Positions 8,224-17,447 of a stretch of DNA of 55,944 nucleotides are shown here, in pieces. Both the position numbers and the translations under genes were made by a program. Where the stretch lies: contig NZ_JAUYTS010000238.1 of the NCBI RefSeq assembly GCF_030695085.1, positions 1 through 55,944 on the forward strand, given 5' to 3'. Numbering within the stretch: the first letter of the stretch is position 1; each line of letters starts with the position of its first letter. The DNA is from Falsiroseomonas sp. Its GTDB lineage: Bacteria > Pseudomonadota > Alphaproteobacteria > Acetobacterales > Acetobacteraceae. The notes under the pieces were generated by a model. That model was not told where the DNA came from. It saw only the letters and a list, made by a program, of their open reading frames with translations, and did not search any database.

Positions 8224-8915
8224 GTCAGGAAGATCAGCGCAAGCACGACAAGCATCGCCGCCCCGCCGAGCCAGACCTGGGCCGGGAAGCCCATGAAATC
8301 CTGCGTCAGCAGCCGCAGCGGCAGCGGCATCTGCGCCGGCGCCGGGTTCGGGCGGTGCACCGGGCCACCCGGAGACATGCCATCCGCGCCATGCTGGGTG
8401 ATCGGCCCGGGCGCGCCCGGCTCGGCCAGGTATTCGGTATCCGTGCCGGCAACGGCCGCGACGTCCGGCTCGGCCGGCTGCAGCTGCGCCGCGAAACGGT
8501 CGAAGAACTGGTCGGCCATGGATTTGGCCGTGCTGTCGATCAGCCGCGCGCCGAGCTGCGCCATCTTGCCGCCGACCTGCGCCTTCACATTGTAGCGCAG
8601 CAGCGTGTCGGACGGCCCCAGTTCATCCAGCGCCACATCGGCACCGCCCTTGGCGAAGCCCATGGCGCCACCCTGGCCCTCACCGGAAATGGTGTAGGAG
8701 GCCGGGGGCACGATGTTGGACAGCGTCACCTTGCCGCCGAACTTGGCCGACATCGGCCCGAGCTTCATCGACACCTTGGCCTGGAACTGGTCGTCGCCGA
8801 TGCGCTCGACGCTCTCGCAGCCTGGAATCGCGGCCTGCAGGACCGCAGGATCGTTCAATGCCTCCCAAACCCGTTCCCGAGGTGCGCCGATGCGCCGTTC
8901 ACCGGTCATTTCCAT
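8220..8915 (-). CDS. coxG: CoxG-like SRPBCC protein with C-terminal membrane anchor
   Basis: A 231-residue protein. Residues about 1-150 form a CoxG-type SRPBCC fold (start MEMTGERRIGAPRERVW, then AKVSMKLGPMSAKFGG). A proline-rich linker follows, and the C-terminal helix LGGAAMLVVLALIFL anchors it in the membrane. CoxG proteins are linked to recruiting CO dehydrogenase or related molybdenum hydroxylases to the membrane and quinone pool. I chose the ATG at 8915, which has a purine-rich site upstream, over the in-frame start at 8945 because the conserved fold begins there. It is the first gene of the operon running to 2190 and is divergent from nhaD. Confidence 0.86.
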   Translation of the reverse strand: MEMTGERRIGAPRERVWEALNDPAVLQAAIPGCESVERIGDDQFQAKVSMKLGPMSAKFGGKVTLSNIVPPASYTISGEGQGGAMGFAKGGADVALDELGPSDTLLRYNVKAQVGGKMAQLGARLIDSTAKSMADQFFDRFAAQLQPAEPDVAAVAGTDTEYLAEPGAPGPITQHGADGMSPGGPVHRPNPAPAQMPLPLRLLTQDFMGFPAQVWLGGAAMLVVLALIFLT

Positions 8916-9082
8916 GCGTGGGATCTCCGCCTTGCAGCCGCGCAAGGTAGGCCCGGCAGGGCGGCGCGGAAAGGGCAGGCGGTGCAGAACCTGCCCTGGC
9001 CGGCGTGCAGCGCGGCATCGTGACGATCGGCGACGAAGGGATTAAGGCTGCCGCGGGACTTGGCTGGATTGGGGATCGAGGC

Positions 9083-10504
9083 ATGGGGGGGATGACGGCG
9101 CTGCGCCGGATGGCGGCGGCCGGCCTGGCGCTGGCAGCGATGCTGCCGGGCCCGGCATGGGCGGCGGGAGTACCGGGGGAGGCGCTTTCGCTGGCCTGGG
9201 GCATTCCCTTCGTCGGCATCCTGATGTCGATCGCGCTGATGCCGCTGGTGGCGGGGCATCTGTGGCACCACCATTACGGCAAGATCGCCGCCCTCTGGGC
9301 CGCGCTGTTCCTGCTGCCCTTCGCCGCGGTCTTCGGCGCCGGCGCCGCGTGGTATGAATTCGCCCATGTCATGGTGCTGGAATACGTACCCTTCATCGCC
9401 CTGCTGCTGGCGCTGTACACGGCGGGCGGCGGCGTGCTGCTGAAGGGGTCCCTGGTCGGCACGCCCACCGTGAACACCGCGCTGCTGGCCATCGGCACCA
9501 TCCTGGCCAGCCTGATGGGCACCACCGGCGCGGCCATGCTGCTGATCCGCCCGGTGCTGCGCGCCAACGCCTTCCGCACCCGCAAGACCCACACCTTCGT
9601 CTTCTTCATCTTCCTGGTCGCCAATATCGGCGGCAGCCTGACCCCGGTGGGCGACCCGCCGCTGTATCTCGGCTTCCTGCGCGGCGTGTCCTTCTTCTGG
9701 CCCACCACACACCTGTTCGCCCCCTTCGCCGTCGCCGCCGTGATCCTGCTCGCGGTCTATTGGGTGCTGGATACGCTGGCCTGGAACCGGGAAAAGCCGG
9801 TGGCGCCGGTGGTGGCCAAGGAAGCGGTGGGGTTGGAGGGCTGGCTGAATGTCTGGCTGGTGGTGGCCATCGTCGGCGTCGTCATCGGCATGGGCTACGT
9901 CAAGCTCGGCAGCATGAACGTGCTGGGCCAGGCGATGGAGGTGGAGCGGGTGCTGGGCGTCCTGCTGTTCCTGGCCATCACGGGCATTTCCGTGGCCTTC
10001 ACCAGCAATGCGCTGCGGGAGGCGAATGGCTTCGCCTGGGGCGCGATCCTGGAAGTCGCGAAGCTGTTCGCGGCGATCTTCATCTGCATGGCGCCAGTGC
10101 TCGCCATCCTCCAGGCCGGCAGCCAGGGCGCGGCCGCGGGGCTGGTCGCGCTGACCTCCGGGCCGGATGGCGCGCCGCTGCCGTGGGTGTATTTCTGGAT
10201 GAGCGGGGCACTCTCCAGCTTCCTGGACAATGCGCCGACCTACATCGTGTTCTTCGAACTGGCCGGCGGCGACCCAGCGATGCTGATGACCCAGGGGGCG
10301 CTGACACTGGCCGCGATTTCCTGCGGCGCCGTGTTCATGGGGGCCAACTCCTATATCGGCAATGCGCCCAACTTCATGGTCAAGGCGATCGTCGAGGAGA
10401 ACGGCGTCCGCATGCCGTCCTTCTTCGCCTATTGCGGCTGGGCGCTGCTGTTCCTGGTGCCGCTGTTCGTGCTGATCACGCTGATCTTCTTCCGGGCTGG
10501 CTAG
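9083..10504 (+). CDS. nhaD: NhaD-type sodium/proton antiporter
   Basis: An integral inner-membrane protein of 473 residues with about 12 hydrophobic helices after an apparent N-terminal signal-like helix (GLALAAMLPGPAWAAG). Family-typical stretches are SLMGTTGAAMLLIRP, NIGGSLTPVGDPPLYLGF, SSFLDNAPTYIVFFE and MGANSYIGNAPNFMVKA, matching the NhaD/ArsB-like ion transporter superfamily. It should exchange cytoplasmic Na+ or Li+ for protons. The start could be 9083 or 9092; the in-frame codon at 9005 is unlikely because it would add 26 non-conserved residues. A strong hairpin follows immediately. Confidence 0.88.
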   Translation: MGGMTALRRMAAAGLALAAMLPGPAWAAGVPGEALSLAWGIPFVGILMSIALMPLVAGHLWHHHYGKIAALWAALFLLPFAAVFGAGAAWYEFAHVMVLEYVPFIALLLALYTAGGGVLLKGSLVGTPTVNTALLAIGTILASLMGTTGAAMLLIRPVLRANAFRTRKTHTFVFFIFLVANIGGSLTPVGDPPLYLGFLRGVSFFWPTTHLFAPFAVAAVILLAVYWVLDTLAWNREKPVAPVVAKEAVGLEGWLNVWLVVAIVGVVIGMGYVKLGSMNVLGQAMEVERVLGVLLFLAITGISVAFTSNALREANGFAWGAILEVAKLFAAIFICMAPVLAILQAGSQGAAAGLVALTSGPDGAPLPWVYFWMSGALSSFLDNAPTYIVFFELAGGDPAMLMTQGALTLAAISCGAVFMGANSYIGNAPNFMVKAIVEENGVRMPSFFAYCGWALLFLVPLFVLITLIFFRAG

Positions 10505-10543
10505 AGTCTGGCAGGCGCAGATAGAAGCGCCTGACAGGCTCTA
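10502..10543 (+). terminator. Intrinsic terminator after nhaD
   Basis: A 17-bp stem (10502-10518 with 10527-10543; 15 Watson-Crick pairs, one G-U, one mismatch) with an 8-base loop, beginning at the nhaD stop codon and followed by a TTGTTTT tract. It should end the nhaD transcript. Confidence 0.75.
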
Positions 10544-10553
10544 GCCTATTGTT

Positions 10554-10604
10554 TTATCGTGTGATTCACGTCTTTCGGCGATGCCGCCTCGACGATCACA
10601 CTCC
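10554..10604. other. Structured intergenic hairpin between nhaD and the RTX gene
   Basis: The convergent gap contains a second nested inverted repeat: outer arms GTGTGAT and ATCACAC, inner CGTC/GACG, and a CGGC-GAT-GCCG tip. It may act as a terminator for the RTX transcript arriving from the other side. No clear T-run was seen on the minus strand. Confidence 0.35.
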
Positions 10605-10645
10605 AGGACAGCCCCGGGAGAAGCCTGGCCTGGGGGAGGGTAGCC

Positions 10646-13600
10646 TCACCCCAGGCTGACATTGCCCTCGTTCAGCGCCTCCCAATCCACGCCACGCAGG
10701 TGCAGCACCTCGCCATAGCCGAGGTCGAGCGCCATATCGCGGTCGTATTCGAACAGCCGGTCCTTCACCTCCGCCACGGAAGTGAGGCCGGTGCCGCGCA
10801 GCACCAGAAGATCCTCGGCCGGGTTGAAATCACCGATCGTCACCAGCCCGGTGCCGACATCGATGATGAAGGTATCGCGCCCGGCCTCGCCGAACAGCAC
10901 ATCGGTGCCGCCGCCGCCGATCAGCGTATCGTCGCCCGCGCCACCCAGCAGCCAGTTGGCGCTGGCATCGCCGGTGATGACATTGTTCAGCGCGTTGCCG
11001 ACACCGAAGGGCGTGCCGTTCATCAGTACCAGGTTCTCGATGTGCTCGAACAGGTAGTAGCCATCCGCGGCGCCATCGGCGATCACCGTGTCATTGCCCT
11101 CGCCGGCGAATTCGAACACCAGGTCGTTGCGTTCGCTCACGCGATACAGGTCGTTGCCGGTGCCGCCATACATGCGGTCCGCGCCCAGATGGCCATCCAG
11201 CGTGTCATCCCCCGCGCCGCCGACCAGCACATCCACCGCATCGCCGAAGCCGCCAAACAGCATGTCGTCGCCATCCATGCCGAACAGGCTGTCGGCGCCT
11301 TCGCCGCCATTGATCACATCATCCCCTGCCTCGCCCAGGATGAAGTCGTCGCCGTCATCGCCGTAGATCTCGTCCCGGTCATCGCCACCCAGGATGGTAT
11401 CCGCCCCACCACCGCCGATCAGCGTATCGTCGCCCGCGCCACCCAGCAGCCAGTTGGCGCTGGCGTCGCCGGTGATGACATTGTTCAGCGCATTGCCGAC
11501 ACCGAGGGGCGTGCCGTTCATCAGCACCAGGTTCTCGATGTGCTCGAACAGGTAGTAGCCATCCGCCGCGCCATCGGCGATCACCGTGTCATTGCCCTCG
11601 CCGGCGAATTCGAACACCAGGTCGTTGCGTTCGCTCACGCGATACAGATCGTTGCCGGTGCCGCCATACATGCGGTCCGCGCCCAGATGGCCATCCAGCG
11701 TGTCATCCCCCGCGCCGCCGACCAGCACATCCACCGCATCGCCGGAGCCGCCGAACAGCAGGTCGTCGCCATCCATGCCGAACAGGCTGTCGGCGCCTTC
11801 GCCGCCATTGATCACATCATCCCCGGCTTCGCCCAGGATGAAGTCGTCGCCGTCATCGCCGTAGATTTCATCCCGCCCGTCGCCGCCCAGAATGGTATCC
11901 GCCCCATCGCCGCCGAACAGCGTATCGGCGCCGCCGAATCCGGCCAGAAGATTGCCCAGGTCGTTGCCCCGGATGATGTTGTCCAGCGCATTGCCATAGC
12001 CGTTGACGGCCGTGCCGCCATCGACGGCGGCGCTCAGCATCAGGTTCTCAAGTTGGTCGAACAGCACGAAGCTGACGGTGGAGATCACCTGGTCGGTGCC
12101 GGCGCCGGCGGCCTCGATCACCACATCGCCGGGGTTGTCCACGAAGTAGATGTCGTTGCCGGCGCCGCCGATCATGGTGTCGGCACCCGGCCCGCCGATC
12201 AGCGTGTCATCGCCCGCGCCGCCTTCCAGCCAGTCATCGCCCGCCCCGCCGAGCAGCATGTTGTTGCCGCCGCTGGCCTGGATGGTGTCGTTGCCGTCGC
12301 CGCCATCCAGCAGCGCGGCGCTGGTCATCGCGATCAGAAGGTCATGGCCCAGCCCGCCGAACAGCACGTCGCCGGCCGCACCCGATTCCAGCCGGTCATC
12401 GCCCGCGCCGCCGGACAGGGTCGCGGCCACGCCGCCGCTGTTGCGGAGGAAGTCGTCGCCATCCCCGCCGAGCAGCACCTGCGCGCCCATCGCGGTCAGC
12501 GTGTCCTGGCCCGCGCCGCCTTCCAGCGTGGCGGCGCCGGCACCGCCGGTCAGCACGTCATCGCCATCGCCGCCCTGCATCAGGATGGTGGCGGGCCCGC
12601 CGGTCAGCGTGTCGTTGCCCTGGCCGCCTGACTGGGTGGTGCCGCCGGTGATGATGTCGTCGCCGTCATTGCCCTCCAGCGCGCCGGCCGGGCCGCTCAG
12701 CGTGTCGTTGCCGAGGCCGCCTTGCAGCAGCACGGCACTGGCATCGCCCAGGATCGTGTCATCGCCGGCGCCGCCGATCAGCGTGCCACCGCCGGCCAGG
12801 TAGTCATCGCCGGCCTCGCCATCCGCCACACCGCCGGCCGCCCCCAGCAGCGTGTCGTTGCCGATGCCGCCGAACATCGCCGACCCCACGGCGCCGATCA
12901 GGATGTCGTCGCCATCGCCGCCATGCAGCCAGGCACCGCCCTGCAGCAGGTCGTTGCCCGCGCCGCCATCCAGCGTCGCCGCGCCGCTGCCGAGCAGGGT
13001 GTCCGCACCCTCCTCGCCGTGCATGAGAAGGCCGCCCTGGAGGACATCGTTGCCGGCGCCGCCGAACATGGTGGCGTTGTCGTCCGAATCGCTCAGGCGG
13101 TCATTGCCATCGCCGCCCCACAGCGTGTCGGCGCCGGCGCCACCTTCAATGACGTCGTCGCCATCCAGCCCCACCAGCACATCGTTGCCGGTGCCACCGT
13201 CGATGGTATCGCCCGCGGCGCCGCCGGTGATGGTGTCATCGCCAGCCAGCCCGCGCAGCAGGGAACCGGTGGCGCTGCCGGTCAGGCTGTCCCCGAAGCC
13301 GCTGCCGAAGACCGCCTCGAATCCCTCGATCGAATCCGTGCCGCCCGCCCGGGTGGCGGTGCCGGCGGCGAGGTCCACCACCACGCCGCTCGTGGCATCG
13401 GCGTAGGAGAGGGTATCGGTGCCCTCGCCACCCAGCATGGTGTCGTCGCCGAGGCCGCCGATGATCAGGTCATCCCCGGCGCCGCCCTGCATCAGGTCGT
13501 TGCCGGTGCCGCCTTGCAGGATGTCGTTGCCATTGCCACCGAGCAGCGTGGAATGGCCGGTCCCGCCATGCAGGTAGTCTTCACCTTCACCACCTGAGAG

Positions 13601-14974
13601 GCTGGCGCCATCCGCCCCGGCGTAAAGGCTGTCATTGCCGTCCATGCCCGCCAGCGTGTCGAAGCCGGCGAAGCCGAAAAGCTGGTTGTCATCGGCATTG
13701 CCGACGATGCTGTCGGCGTAGCCGGTGCCGCCGACATGCTCGACGCCGGTGATGGTGCCGGTGGCGAAGGCGCCGGTGCCGAAGATGCCGCCTGGCAGAT
13801 CCACCACGAAGACGGAGCCGGGCGGGGCGCCCGTGGCATCGGTGAAATCGACCCGGTCGATGCCGGCGCCGCCGATGATGGTGTCCTCACCCGCGCCGTT
13901 GCGGATGTAGTCGTCGCCATCGCCGCCATCGAGCAGTTCGTAGCCGGTGCCGCCCAGCAGCGTGTCGTTGCCGGCCTGGCCGAGCAGCGTATCGGCATCG
14001 ATGCCGCCGATCAGGATGTCGTTGCCGTTGCCGCCGCCCAGGATATCGGCGCTGGCGCCGCCATCGAGGTTGTCGTCGCCGTCGCCGCCCTCCAGCGTAT
14101 CCACGCCATCGCCGCCGCGCAGCGTGTCGTTGCCATCGCCGCCGCGCAGCAGGTCGGCGCTGGCGCCGCCATCGAGGTAGTCATCCCCCGGGCCGCCATC
14201 CAGCGTGTCCCCGTCATCGCCGCCATAGAGGCTGTCATTGCCGGCTTCGCCATGAATCGTGTCCTGGCCCTGGCCGCCGAAGATCACGTCGTCGCCGTCA
14301 CCGCCGGCCAGGCTGTCGCCATCATCGCCGCCATGCAGCGTGTCATCGCCGGCGCCGCCGATCAGCCAATCCACCCCGGCCTCGCCGTAGAGCACGTCGT
14401 CCCCGGCCCCTCCGTCGATCGTGTCGGCATCTGTGCCGCCAAACAGCGTGTCGCTGCCGGCGCCGCCGAAGATCTCGTCCGTGCCCTCGCCGCCAAAGGC
14501 GAGGTCGTCGCCGTCATCGCCATGGATGGTATCGGCCTGGTCGCCGCCGAACAGTGTGTCGTCGCCGGCGCCGCCGAACAGCAGGTCGGCGCCGGTGCCG
14601 CCATCCAGGTAGTCATCCCCGTCGCCGCCCCGCAGCGTGTCCTGGTCGCCGCCGCCATAGATCGTGTCCGCGCCGGTGCCGCCATCGATGGAATCGGCAC
14701 CATCCATGCCGAACAGGCTGTCGGCGCCGGGGCCGCCGGTTATCGTGTCGTTGTCCTCGTCGCCGAAGATGGTGTCGGCACCCTCGCCGCCATGCAGCAG
14801 GTCGGCGCCGGCATTGCCGCTGATCTGGTCGTCCCCGGCGCCGCCATCGATGGTGTCGTTGCCGAGCAGCCCATAGATGGTATCGGCCCCCGGGGTCGGC
14901 GTGCCGCTGACCCCGCCGCTGATGAAGTCCGGCACGATGACGTCGTCATTGTCCGTCCCGACGATCGTCGCCAT
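10646..14974 (-). CDS. Large RTX (calcium-binding nonapeptide repeat) protein
   Basis: A 1442-residue acidic protein built almost wholly of GGxGxDxLx RTX repeats, which fold as calcium-bound parallel beta-rolls outside the cell. The N-terminus, MATIVGTDNDDVIVPDF, enters repeats almost at once and there is no enzymatic domain. The C-terminal 100 residues (TFIIDVGTGLVTIGDF and onward) are non-repetitive, as in type I secretion signals. The ATG at 14974 follows an AGGAT site and was preferred to the TTG at 15013. Residues near the C-terminus contain two nearly identical 166-residue blocks. No ABC exporter, membrane fusion or outer membrane gene is nearby. Role is probably adhesin, surface-layer or biofilm matrix; not resolvable from sequence. 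Confidence 0.88.
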   Translation of the reverse strand: MATIVGTDNDDVIVPDFISGGVSGTPTPGADTIYGLLGNDTIDGGAGDDQISGNAGADLLHGGEGADTIFGDEDNDTITGGPGADSLFGMDGADSIDGGTGADTIYGGGDQDTLRGGDGDDYLDGGTGADLLFGGAGDDTLFGGDQADTIHGDDGDDLAFGGEGTDEIFGGAGSDTLFGGTDADTIDGGAGDDVLYGEAGVDWLIGGAGDDTLHGGDDGDSLAGGDGDDVIFGGQGQDTIHGEAGNDSLYGGDDGDTLDGGPGDDYLDGGASADLLRGGDGNDTLRGGDGVDTLEGGDGDDNLDGGASADILGGGNGNDILIGGIDADTLLGQAGNDTLLGGTGYELLDGGDGDDYIRNGAGEDTIIGGAGIDRVDFTDATGAPPGSVFVVDLPGGIFGTGAFATGTITGVEHVGGTGYADSIVGNADDNQLFGFAGFDTLAGMDGNDSLYAGADGASLSGGEGEDYLHGGTGHSTLLGGNGNDILQGGTGNDLMQGGAGDDLIIGGLGDDTMLGGEGTDTLSYADATSGVVVDLAAGTATRAGGTDSIEGFEAVFGSGFGDSLTGSATGSLLRGLAGDDTITGGAAGDTIDGGTGNDVLVGLDGDDVIEGGAGADTLWGGDGNDRLSDSDDNATMFGGAGNDVLQGGLLMHGEEGADTLLGSGAATLDGGAGNDLLQGGAWLHGGDGDDILIGAVGSAMFGGIGNDTLLGAAGGVADGEAGDDYLAGGGTLIGGAGDDTILGDASAVLLQGGLGNDTLSGPAGALEGNDGDDIITGGTTQSGGQGNDTLTGGPATILMQGGDGDDVLTGGAGAATLEGGAGQDTLTAMGAQVLLGGDGDDFLRNSGGVAATLSGGAGDDRLESGAAGDVLFGGLGHDLLIAMTSAALLDGGDGNDTIQASGGNNMLLGGAGDDWLEGGAGDDTLIGGPGADTMIGGAGNDIYFVDNPGDVVIEAAGAGTDQVISTVSFVLFDQLENLMLSAAVDGGTAVNGYGNALDNIIRGNDLGNLLAGFGGADTLFGGDGADTILGGDGRDEIYGDDGDDFILGEAGDDVINGGEGADSLFGMDGDDLLFGGSGDAVDVLVGGAGDDTLDGHLGADRMYGGTGNDLYRVSERNDLVFEFAGEGNDTVIADGAADGYYLFEHIENLVLMNGTPLGVGNALNNVITGDASANWLLGGAGDDTLIGGGGADTILGGDDRDEIYGDDGDDFILGEAGDDVINGGEGADSLFGMDGDDMLFGGFGDAVDVLVGGAGDDTLDGHLGADRMYGGTGNDLYRVSERNDLVFEFAGEGNDTVIADGAADGYYLFEHIENLVLMNGTPFGVGNALNNVITGDASANWLLGGAGDDTLIGGGGTDVLFGEAGRDTFIIDVGTGLVTIGDFNPAEDLLVLRGTGLTSVAEVKDRLFEYDRDMALDLGYGEVLHLRGVDWEALNEGNVSLG
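10921..11916 (-). repeat. 498-bp tandem duplication inside the RTX gene
   Basis: Two consecutive copies (about 10921-11418 and 11419-11916) are offset by exactly 498 bp, or 166 codons, and differ at only a handful of positions. Each encodes repeats such as RDEIYGDDGDD, a segment GNDLYRVSERNDLVFEF and ENLVLMNGTP. Because the unit is a whole number of codons, copy number can change without breaking the frame. Confidence 0.88.
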
Positions 14975-15061
14975 GCCGATATCCTGATCAAGTGGGACGT
15001 TAATGAGCCGCAACTATCGCGCTTCGGCGCCTCCGGCACAACGCCATCGTTGCGATAGCGA

Positions 15062-15820
15062 TCACCCCGCCAGTCGCGGCGCCGCCAGGTTGCCCGGCCG
15101 GATCTGCGGCGCCGGGGCGCCGCGGCTGGCGCCGGTGCGCGACTCCGCGGCCTGGGCAGGCGCGATGGTCGCGAGCTGGGCATCGATGGCGGCCAGCAGG
15201 TCGGCGCCGGACCAGGTGCCGCCGCCATGGCGGCCGGCCTCGACCAGCCCATCCGGCAACGTGGCGTAGGCGGCGAACCGCACCAGCTTGTCGGCGGGCA
15301 GCCGCACGCCGCGCTCAGGCAGCACCGGCGCGATCAGCGCGGTCCCATCAGCCTCCAGCCGCACATGCACCGGGCCGGCCAGGCCGGATGCGGTGACGAC
15401 CTCCGCCAACCGGTGCGCCTCCATCCGCGCGGCTTCCTCAAGCGGGGTTCGCAGCAGCGGCGGCAGGTCGCCCGGTGGCGGCAGGCCCGCCGCATTGCGC
15501 GGCGATCGGGTCACTGGCATGCGGAGTGCTCCGGCCGGGAGCGGGCTGCCGAAGGGCGGGCCGGCGGAGGGCGGGCCGGCGGGCATGCCCGCACGGCCCG
15601 GCTCCGGCCGCGGTGCCCGGCCGGGCGCGGTGACGGTCGCGGCCGGGCGTTCCTTCGGAAACAGCACGGAATGGCCCCAGATGAAGGCCACCAGCCCCAT
15701 GCCGCCCAGGGCGAGCTGGGTGGGCAGGGGGAGCGAGGTGAGGGTGATGATGGCGCCAGTCCAGAGCGCGGTTCCAACGAGGCCGACCAGCCAGTAGCTG
15801 AGCATGGAGACGGTACGCAT
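15062..15820 (-). CDS. Membrane-anchored protein of unknown function
   Basis: A 252-residue protein. Two N-terminal membrane helices lie near residues 7-28 and 36-55. A long Pro/Gly/Ala-rich linker (residues about 60-120) follows, then a small acidic globular domain (ARMEAHRLAEVVTASGLAGP, then VHVRLEADGTALIAPVLPE). A disordered tail ends it. I do not recognise a family. It starts with ATG at 15820 after a weak CGGAG site and has an AT-rich promoter-like region upstream, unusual for this window. It lies between the RTX gene and gltX on the same strand, but the 87-bp gap before the RTX gene and the promoter suggest its own transcript. Confidence 0.7.
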   Translation of the reverse strand: MRTVSMLSYWLVGLVGTALWTGAIITLTSLPLPTQLALGGMGLVAFIWGHSVLFPKERPAATVTAPGRAPRPEPGRAGMPAGPPSAGPPFGSPLPAGALRMPVTRSPRNAAGLPPPGDLPPLLRTPLEEAARMEAHRLAEVVTASGLAGPVHVRLEADGTALIAPVLPERGVRLPADKLVRFAAYATLPDGLVEAGRHGGGTWSGADLLAAIDAQLATIAPAQAAESRTGASRGAPAPQIRPGNLAAPRLAG

Positions 15821-15869
15821 CACGCACTCCGGGCAAAGGGCGAGCGAGTATTTTTGCTCGTTAATGCAT

Positions 15870-15899
15870 TTTTTAGACTTCGCCCGGAAGTTGCGTCAA
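15870..15899 (-). promoter_or_regulatory. Predicted sigma-70 promoter for the gene ending at 15062
   Basis: Reading the minus strand: TTGACG (15899-15894), an 18-bp spacer, then TAAAAA (15875-15870), in an AT-rich patch 50 bp before the ATG at 15820. Confidence 0.4.
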
Positions 15900-15912
15900 G
15901 CGCAAACTGGTC

Positions 15913-17316
15913 TCACACCGCGTCGCCCGCCGCGGCCAGGATGCGGGAGAGACTCTCCGCCCGGCCCAGCGCCACCAGCACCGCATCGATCGGCGGGCTC
16001 TGGGTGCTGCCGGTCAGCGCCACGCGCAGCGGCTGTGCCACCTGGCCGAGCTTCACGCCCTTCACCTCGGCATAGTCCCGCAGCCATTGCTCGAGATCGG
16101 CCCGCTCCCACGGCGCATCGCCGAGGAATTGCGCCAGGTCGGCCAGGCGGGCGCGGGTTTCTTCCGTCAGCAGGGCGGCGGCCTTGGCATCCGGCACCGG
16201 CGCGCCCTCCGCCACCGCGAAGATGCAGGCATCGGCCAGTTCCACCAGCGTCTTCGCCCGCGCCTTCAGGTCCGGCATCAGGGTGCGGATGCGTGCGGCG
16301 GCATCGGTGCCGAAATCGATCTTCCGCTTGGCGAAGCGCATCAGCACGTCGCGCACCAGCCGGTCATCCTCGGCCGCCCGGATATAGACGCCGTTCAGGT
16401 GGGTCAGCTTGGCATAGTCCATGCGGGAGGCGGCGCGGCCGACATCCTTCAGGTCGAACAGCTCGATCGCGCGGTCGCGCGGCACGATCTCCTCATCGCC
16501 ATGACCCCAGCCGAGGCGCAGCAGGTAGTTGCACAGCGCCTCCGGCAGGAAGCCCTGCTCGGCGAATTCCAGCGCGCCGACGGCACCGTGGCGCTTCGAC
16601 AGCTTGGCGCCATCCGCGCCATGGATCAGCGGGATGTGCGCGAAATGCGGCCGCCGCCAGCCCATCGCGTCATAGACCATGCATTGGCGAAAGGTGTTGG
16701 TCAGGTGGTCGTCGCCGCGGATGACATGGGTGATCTCCATGTCGTGGTCATCCACCACCACGGCGTGCAGATAGGTGGGCGTGCCGTCGGAGCGCAGGAT
16801 GATCATGTCATCCAGCTCGGTATCGGCGACCCGTACCTCGCCCTGCACCAGATCCGCCACCACCGTCTCCCCGCCGCGCGGGGCCTTGATGCGGATGGCG
16901 CCTGGCAAAGCGGGGGCCTGGGCCGGGTCGAGGTTGATCCAGCGGCTGCCATCATATTTGAACGGGCGCTTGGTCGCCTCCGCCTCGGCCCGCATCGCCG
17001 CCAGTTCTTCCGGCGTGTCATAGGCGAGGTAGGCTTTGCCGGCGGCGAGCAATTCGCGGGCGACCTCGGCGTGGCGGGCCTCACGGCTGGTCTGCAGCAC
17101 CGGCGGCTCATCCGGGCTGAGGCCCATCCATTCGAGGCTGTCGAGGATCTGCTGCACGGCTTCCTGCGTGCTGCGCGCCTTGTCCGTATCCTCGATCCGC
17201 AGCAGGTACTGGCCGCCGTGACGGCGCGCGAACAGGTAGTTGAACAGCGCGGTGCGCGCGCCGCCGATGTGCAGGTAGCCCGTGGGGGAGGGGGCGAAGC
17301 GCGTGCGGACCGACAT
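15913..17316 (-). CDS. gltX: Glutamate-tRNA ligase
   Basis: Class I aminoacyl-tRNA synthetase of 467 residues that charges tRNA-Glu (possibly also tRNA-Gln in organisms using the amidotransferase route). The HIGH-type motif is in PTGYLHIGGARTALFN near residue 11, and the KMSKS-type motif is KLSKRHG near residue 235. The anticodon-binding C-terminal half is complete. Length fits the bacterial family. It is divergent from comEC across a 131-bp gap, a neighbour relation common in alphaproteobacteria. The ATG at 17316 is the only start placing the catalytic motif at the expected distance. Confidence 0.96.
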   Translation of the reverse strand: MSVRTRFAPSPTGYLHIGGARTALFNYLFARRHGGQYLLRIEDTDKARSTQEAVQQILDSLEWMGLSPDEPPVLQTSREARHAEVARELLAAGKAYLAYDTPEELAAMRAEAEATKRPFKYDGSRWINLDPAQAPALPGAIRIKAPRGGETVVADLVQGEVRVADTELDDMIILRSDGTPTYLHAVVVDDHDMEITHVIRGDDHLTNTFRQCMVYDAMGWRRPHFAHIPLIHGADGAKLSKRHGAVGALEFAEQGFLPEALCNYLLRLGWGHGDEEIVPRDRAIELFDLKDVGRAASRMDYAKLTHLNGVYIRAAEDDRLVRDVLMRFAKRKIDFGTDAAARIRTLMPDLKARAKTLVELADACIFAVAEGAPVPDAKAAALLTEETRARLADLAQFLGDAPWERADLEQWLRDYAEVKGVKLGQVAQPLRVALTGSTQSPPIDAVLVALGRAESLSRILAAAGDAV

Positions 17317-17447
17317 GGTGTTCCGTGTCCCGGCAAAAGGAATCTGACCGGCTGATTAGCGCGGATCGCCCGCGCGCCAAAGCCGTGCCCCCAGGCCACC
17401 CCAGGCGAGCGTTGCAGTCGCGCGGGAATCTCTCCACCATGGGTTGA

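Noticed and set aside
10700..12631. 643-codon plus-strand frame opposite the RTX gene
   Set aside because: A repeat-derived shadow of the RTX codons. It merely mirrors the duplicated units.
10646..14974. Regular 27-bp and longer periodicity resembling a CRISPR array or satellite DNA
   Set aside because: The periodicity is codon-phased and encodes RTX nonapeptides throughout one open frame. There are no constant repeats with unique spacers and no cas genes.
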